DNA of 64,000 nt from Clavelina lepadiformis (lineage: Eukaryota > Chordata > Ascidiacea > Aplousobranchia > Clavelinidae), in NCBI RefSeq assembly GCF_947623445.1, contig NC_135240.1:18910001-18974000 (forward strand). The letters are read 5' to 3'. The position numbers were made by a program, and so were the translations under genes. The notes beneath the pieces were generated by a model. The model was not told the origin of the DNA, searched no databases, and saw only the letters and a list, made by a program, of their open reading frames with translations. Positions 61,520-64,000 of this stretch are shown here, one piece after another; positions within the stretch are counted from its first letter, which is position 1, and each line of letters begins with the position of its first letter.

Positions 61520-61906
61520 CATAGACATCGGAAATATAAAGACTAGATGTCCAAGTAGATTGCGTTGCGTAGGAAAAAGGTGAAGCAAACATGCGATTGA
61601 CGAAAAAGCGCGAAAATGCATGGACGTAAATGGGCGCAAGGAAACGTTTCAAAAAATTGTTTGCTGTAGTTTTCTTCGGGTAAATCTAATTTTCTTTTGT
61701 AAAACAATGTGAAAGTGACATATTTAAAGCTTTATGGTGTGTTTTTTTTTTATAAATTTAGTGTCTGAATATGGGTGAATGCAGCCATAGCCTGGACCAT
61801 AGTCTGCGGAATAAGCAGCAAGGACGTTAAGTAAAACGATAAGTTAGCACGATCGGTTTGATTAATTTATATTTGTTATATAATGTTTATATTTCCGATG
61901 TCTATG
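61520..61906. mobile_element. Possible P-family MITE (387 bp)
   Basis: Ends CATAGACATCGGAAATATAA and TTATATTTCCGATGTCTATG are perfect inverted repeats. They resemble the P-element end at 53682 (CATAGACA, AAATA, AAnGACT) base for base at most positions. No matching 8-bp flank was found (ATCTACAA versus TGTATTGC), so the insertion is old or rearranged. No coding capacity. Confidence 0.65.
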
Positions 61907-62084
61907 TGTATTGCAAACAAGACATAAACTTTAATCAATGCTTTTACAAATACTAAAGTATTATAATATAATATATTTATAATAAAGTATTATAAAGACA
62001 TTGTTTCAGTCCTTCAATTAACAACCAACCAAACAATCGTTTCGTCGCGTATCTATTACTTAAACCAAAGAGATTTAAACACAT

Positions 62085-63396
62085 TAAAACTAACCACTAC
62101 AAAAAAATTCCTACATTTGGGTAGTACCCTACTATATGAATAAAAACATTGCATTACATTTATAACAAAATGTAATACCGTCTTATTCATACATAGTACA
62201 CTTGTAGAGGTTGATGCCGACAGATGCAGATACAGAGTTTATCGGTCTTAGCTTACGTTACGTTATTGACTTAGTTAACCTACTACATTAGTATCTGACT
62301 CTATTGTTGCGTGCGGTTAGAATTCTCTAACCTTTCTGACAGCCGAACGTTCGTATTATATTATAACAAATACCGTTTGCCAGAAAAGGCTTTTATTGTA
62401 GGTGCTGTACACTTTCTCAACATTACAAATAACCAAGAACACAAGTCATGCGACTGTTTGCACGATGTCTACTGATTCACGTCTGCGTCACCGTTTGTGT
62501 CTGAGGCTCTCCGGAGTCTCGCACAGAAGTTCGAGCTTATAAAACGTGCTGCGATGTGGCGGAAATATATGACAAAAAAAGCATGAACATTTCAAAGCGT
62601 GTGAACGAGAAAAACAGTGCGTTTGCAGTTTCTTGGAAGCGACTTGGCAACGTACAAATAAGGAGCTTTCACACGAAATTATTTGTAGCAAGTTTACAAA
62701 TATACCAACGGTAGTTTGCAGTGTTCTGAAAAGCAAGATTATAAACTCCAATTACTAGCTGGAAAACTCCTTCCTAAGAATGATGTGGCGAAACTGAAAG
62801 TTTAAAAACTCCAATTGTTCTGGAAAACACATTTCTATGAAAGACGTAAGGATTTTACAAAAGCCAGCCAAGCCGCCACACACTTGTATTATATTAAATT
62901 TCTTTTAGTATAGCTTATATTGGTATGTATTTTTGTTGTACAAACTCAGGTACATCAACAACGCCTTTCATTAGTGTTATGACCTCCAATCAATCAATCA
63001 TTTATTTCTTTTATGATAGGTTTTATTTTCCCATGCACTGATGTACAGCATTGAAGCGACTGTCATTCATCTGTTGCTTGAACACATCACCTGCTCGTCT
63101 GCTTAATTTCGCTTTTTTTAAGTTATATTTTATGGATTTAACTAATTATGGGTTTAGTGGACGTGCTAGTTTTTACCGGCAATTACTACATGAAATATTT
63201 TTTGTGCACGTTTTAAGCCTTTTTGGCTTCGTCACTTTTTCCCGTTTATTGACACGTTTCAGTAACAACAGGCTTGATTTTTCGTCCCCACCGTGCTTTT
63301 GACGATAAATAAAATGACTAATTCTTTGATTTACAACGTAACCTAACCACTATATTAAAAAAAATCCTACAATAGGGTAGTACCCTTACATATGAA
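62085..63396. repeat. Pair of short direct repeats around TAACCACTA and GGGTAGTACCCT
   Basis: Copies at about 62085-62142 and 63340-63396 share TAACCACTA, AAAAAAATTCCTACA-like and GGGTAGTACCCT followed by ATATGAAT. The central dodecamer is a palindrome. They may be tails of one repeat family or the edges of an undefined element. Confidence 0.45.
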
Positions 63397-64000
63397 TTGT
63401 CACGTGTGCGACTACAGATTAGTGCTGATCAGGCCAGCTTTGTAGACTTTGGATTCTAAGACCAGTGCTTCCCAACCTTTGAGTTGTATGTACAAAACAA
63501 AACGTAGTGCGAATGACGAACACGGTGCAGGCTCAAATCTCTGTAACTATTTTGAGACTTCATTATTGTAAATTTTTAATCTATTTTGTATTATTTTTTA
63601 TTTAAGCGTTTTTTGTTGTTGCATTGTATAGGTTTAAATCCGGTTTCGTTCTATTCTTTAGCGACGCTCATGATTGGTTGTGCAAGTTCGGCGTTTTCAC
63701 ACTTTACTTGCTGTCGTGCCATGGTCGAGGCAAGCTGTTTTGTACTGTACGTTGCGCAGGAATCAATAGGCAAATCCAGTTTCGTGTATATAGCCTAGGC
63801 CTATAGCTTCCATGAAAAAAATTGTTGGCCTAATTAAAAAGAGAGTGACAAAATAATGAAGTGGCGAAGAAAGAACAACCGCAAAGCAACAGAGCATGTT
63901 GATATCAAATCCACATCATTATAAGGCGATGGCTTACATGCTTATCTCATTGCTTTATTTAGATGAAAAGTAGTGGCGTTCAATTTGTCTGTTACAGACA

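Larger units (their letters stand above)
60822..64000. other. Right-hand stretch, repeats only, no gene seen
   Basis: It holds a P-like MITE (61520-61906), a GGTAC-rich run near 61245-61330, a direct repeat pair (62085-62142 and 63340-63396) and a hAT-like left end CAGTGCTTCCCAACCTTTGA near 63462. Open frames up to 87 codons have no supporting features. Confidence 0.4.

Noticed and set aside
62488-62751. 87-codon minus-strand frame with Cys and His
   Set aside because: No zinc-finger spacing, splice site or recognised motif supports it.

Overview
The window looks like AT-rich nuclear DNA of an invertebrate chordate, most likely an ascidian tunicate. This is inferred from compact intron-rich genes with GT-AG introns, vertebrate-type orthologs (PHOSPHO2, DUS3L, a FAM210 protein and a PAG/Cbp-like membrane adaptor), abundant hAT and P-type DNA transposons, and a recurring TAGGCCTA motif between genes. 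No rRNA, CRISPR array, prokaryotic gene, or retroviral, LTR or Polinton part was recognised.

Layout. The last exon of an unidentified gene lies at 46-219 (+). A hAT MITE follows at 1546-1880. PHOSPHO2 is a single coding exon at 5162-5896 (+). DUS3L is complete in 12 exons at 7931-12588 (+). An unrecognised 587-residue coiled-coil, proline-rich, degenerate EF-hand protein has 14 exons at 14742-24880 (+). A small two-exon membrane protein gene (20669-21201, -) is nested antisense in its 11th intron, which also holds two hAT MITEs. The next intron carries a hAT MITE whose target duplication runs into a 10-bp minisatellite. A ten-exon gene on the minus strand (26220-37326) encodes a PAG1/Cbp-like adaptor with a short N-terminus, one membrane segment and about ten YxxPhi motifs. 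Its introns hold a long-terminal-repeat-type (inverted) DNA element, a Tigger/pogo-like MITE and three hAT MITEs, two of them inserted at the same target. FAM210A lies at 50509-52832 (+) in three exons.

Mobile DNA fills much of the remainder: a decayed hAT at 38593-40372, an apparently intact autonomous hAT at 44586-46984 (604-residue transposase, inverted ends, perfect 8-bp target duplication), a decayed THAP-domain region at 42120-42960, and a P-element derivative at 53682-56046 whose right end was hit by a hAT MITE. Unclassified inverted-repeat elements lie at 59983-60821 and 61520-61906. The last 8 kb has no recognised gene.

The host genes are functionally unrelated (vitamin B6 phosphatase, tRNA modification, possible ciliary or cytoskeletal protein, Src-kinase adaptor, mitochondrial membrane protein) and do not form an obvious operon. 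All exon models come from reading splice sites, frame continuity and remembered family sequences; no alignment or transcript data were available.
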